Positions 25,682 to 25,819 of a DNA stretch of 25,819 nt are shown here, in pieces. The position numbers were made by a program, and so were the translations under genes. Where the stretch lies: positions 15,737-41,555 of the forward strand of contig DJSA01000148.1 in the NCBI GenBank assembly GCA_002438905.1. Reading direction: 5' to 3'. This DNA is from Bacteroidales bacterium UBA6346. Lineage in GTDB: Bacteria; Bacteroidota; Bacteroidia; Bacteroidales; UBA932. The notes under the pieces are model-generated. The model did no database searches. It worked only from the letters and a program-made list of their open reading frames with translations, and was not told the origin of the DNA. Position 1 is the stretch's first letter; the number at the start of each line of letters is the position of its first letter.

Positions 25682-25813
25682 TCAGCGCCTGACCATCCAG
25701 AATAAAAAAAACAGTGTCGGCAAGAAAACTCCTGCCAACACCGCTATGATTAATCCAAAGAAAAAGGGGATGCATAAAAGGATGGGATGCAAGCCGGATG
25801 GTGAGGATTTCAT
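25682..25813 (-). CDS. Hydrophobic 43-codon frame, possibly the C-terminus of the next upstream gene (uncertain)
   Basis: A minus-strand frame is open from the window edge through an ATG at 25813 to TGA at 25684-25682. From the ATG it encodes MKSSPSGLHPILLCIPFFFG, then a long hydrophobic run and WMVRR, which could be one or two membrane segments with a positive end. It may be a small membrane protein or the tail of a larger one beyond the edge. Against it, a terminator-like hairpin with a T-run lies inside the frame, and poly-T easily produces spurious phenylalanine- and leucine-rich frames. No family is recognised. Confidence 0.25.
   Translation of the reverse strand: MKSSPSGLHPILLCIPFFFGLIIAVLAGVFLPTLFFLFWMVRR
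25704..25741 (-). terminator. Intrinsic terminator for a gene entering from the right
   Basis: On the minus strand a 9-bp stem, GTGTTGGCA with TGCCGACAC (one G-T wobble), closes a 10-nt loop (25723-25732) and is followed after two bases by eight T residues. This is a good rho-independent terminator and would end transcription from a minus-strand gene off the right edge, insulating it from the GH3 promoter. Confidence 0.7.
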
Positions 25814-25819
25814 CAAGAC

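Noticed and set aside
1..25819. CRISPR arrays, tRNA/rRNA genes, insertion sequences and integrase or att-like repeats
   Set aside because: No regularly spaced repeats, cloverleaf-like stretches, transposase or recombinase motifs were seen; the window reads as one coherent locus.

Overview
The window looks like one polysaccharide-utilization locus (PUL) of a Bacteroidota (Bacteroidales-type) bacterium. The signs are a SusC/SusD pair, SusE/SusF-like surface lipoproteins, a hybrid two-component regulator (HTCS), many lipoprotein signals, no evident Shine-Dalgarno sites, and promoter elements of the Bacteroides -7 type (TAnnTTTG). Base composition is moderately GC-rich by eye. The genus cannot be fixed from the sequence; a gut-type Bacteroidales is a guess. 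Every convincing gene is on the minus strand, so transcription runs from high to low coordinates.

Right to left: (a) 25455-25819 holds a promoter, a strong minus-strand terminator and an uncertain 43-codon hydrophobic reading frame that may be the tail of the next gene. (b) 21843-25454 is a secreted GH3 glycosidase fused to a C-terminal DUF4832-like TIM-barrel module. (c) 8587-21705 is a tightly packed operon: DUF4832-like lipoprotein, SusC, SusD, SusE-like lipoprotein, a 53-codon small ORF, a lipoprotein joining a fimbrillin-like N-terminus to a SusF-like C-terminus, a second DUF4832-like lipoprotein, and a DUF4886/SGNH-type lipoprotein. (d) 4277-8386 is the HTCS sensor-regulator. (e) 239-4210 encodes a large secreted chimera of an FAD-dependent oxidoreductase and a GH36-like alpha-galactosidase. 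It overlaps (TAATG) the start of a probable GH2 enzyme that runs off the left edge.

Probable logic: surface lipoproteins bind and trim a glycan, SusC/SusD import the oligosaccharides, and periplasmic GH3, GH36-like, GH2 and SGNH-type enzymes finish them. The HTCS senses a product in the periplasm and activates the locus. The substrate is not evident.

The most notable points are: (1) a conserved 27-bp box of two tandem 10-bp half-sites, present three times, always 29-30 bp upstream of an identical TATTTTTG -7 element, heading the GH3 gene, the SusCD operon and the HTCS gene, and a strong candidate for the HTCS operator; (2) three paralogous DUF4832-like barrels in one locus, one fused to GH3, all keeping two glutamates placed like the catalytic pair of a clan GH-A retaining glycosidase; (3) the FAD oxidoreductase/GH36 fusion; (4) the small ORF between the SusE- and SusF-like genes. 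Homology calls are from recognition of motifs; no search was run.
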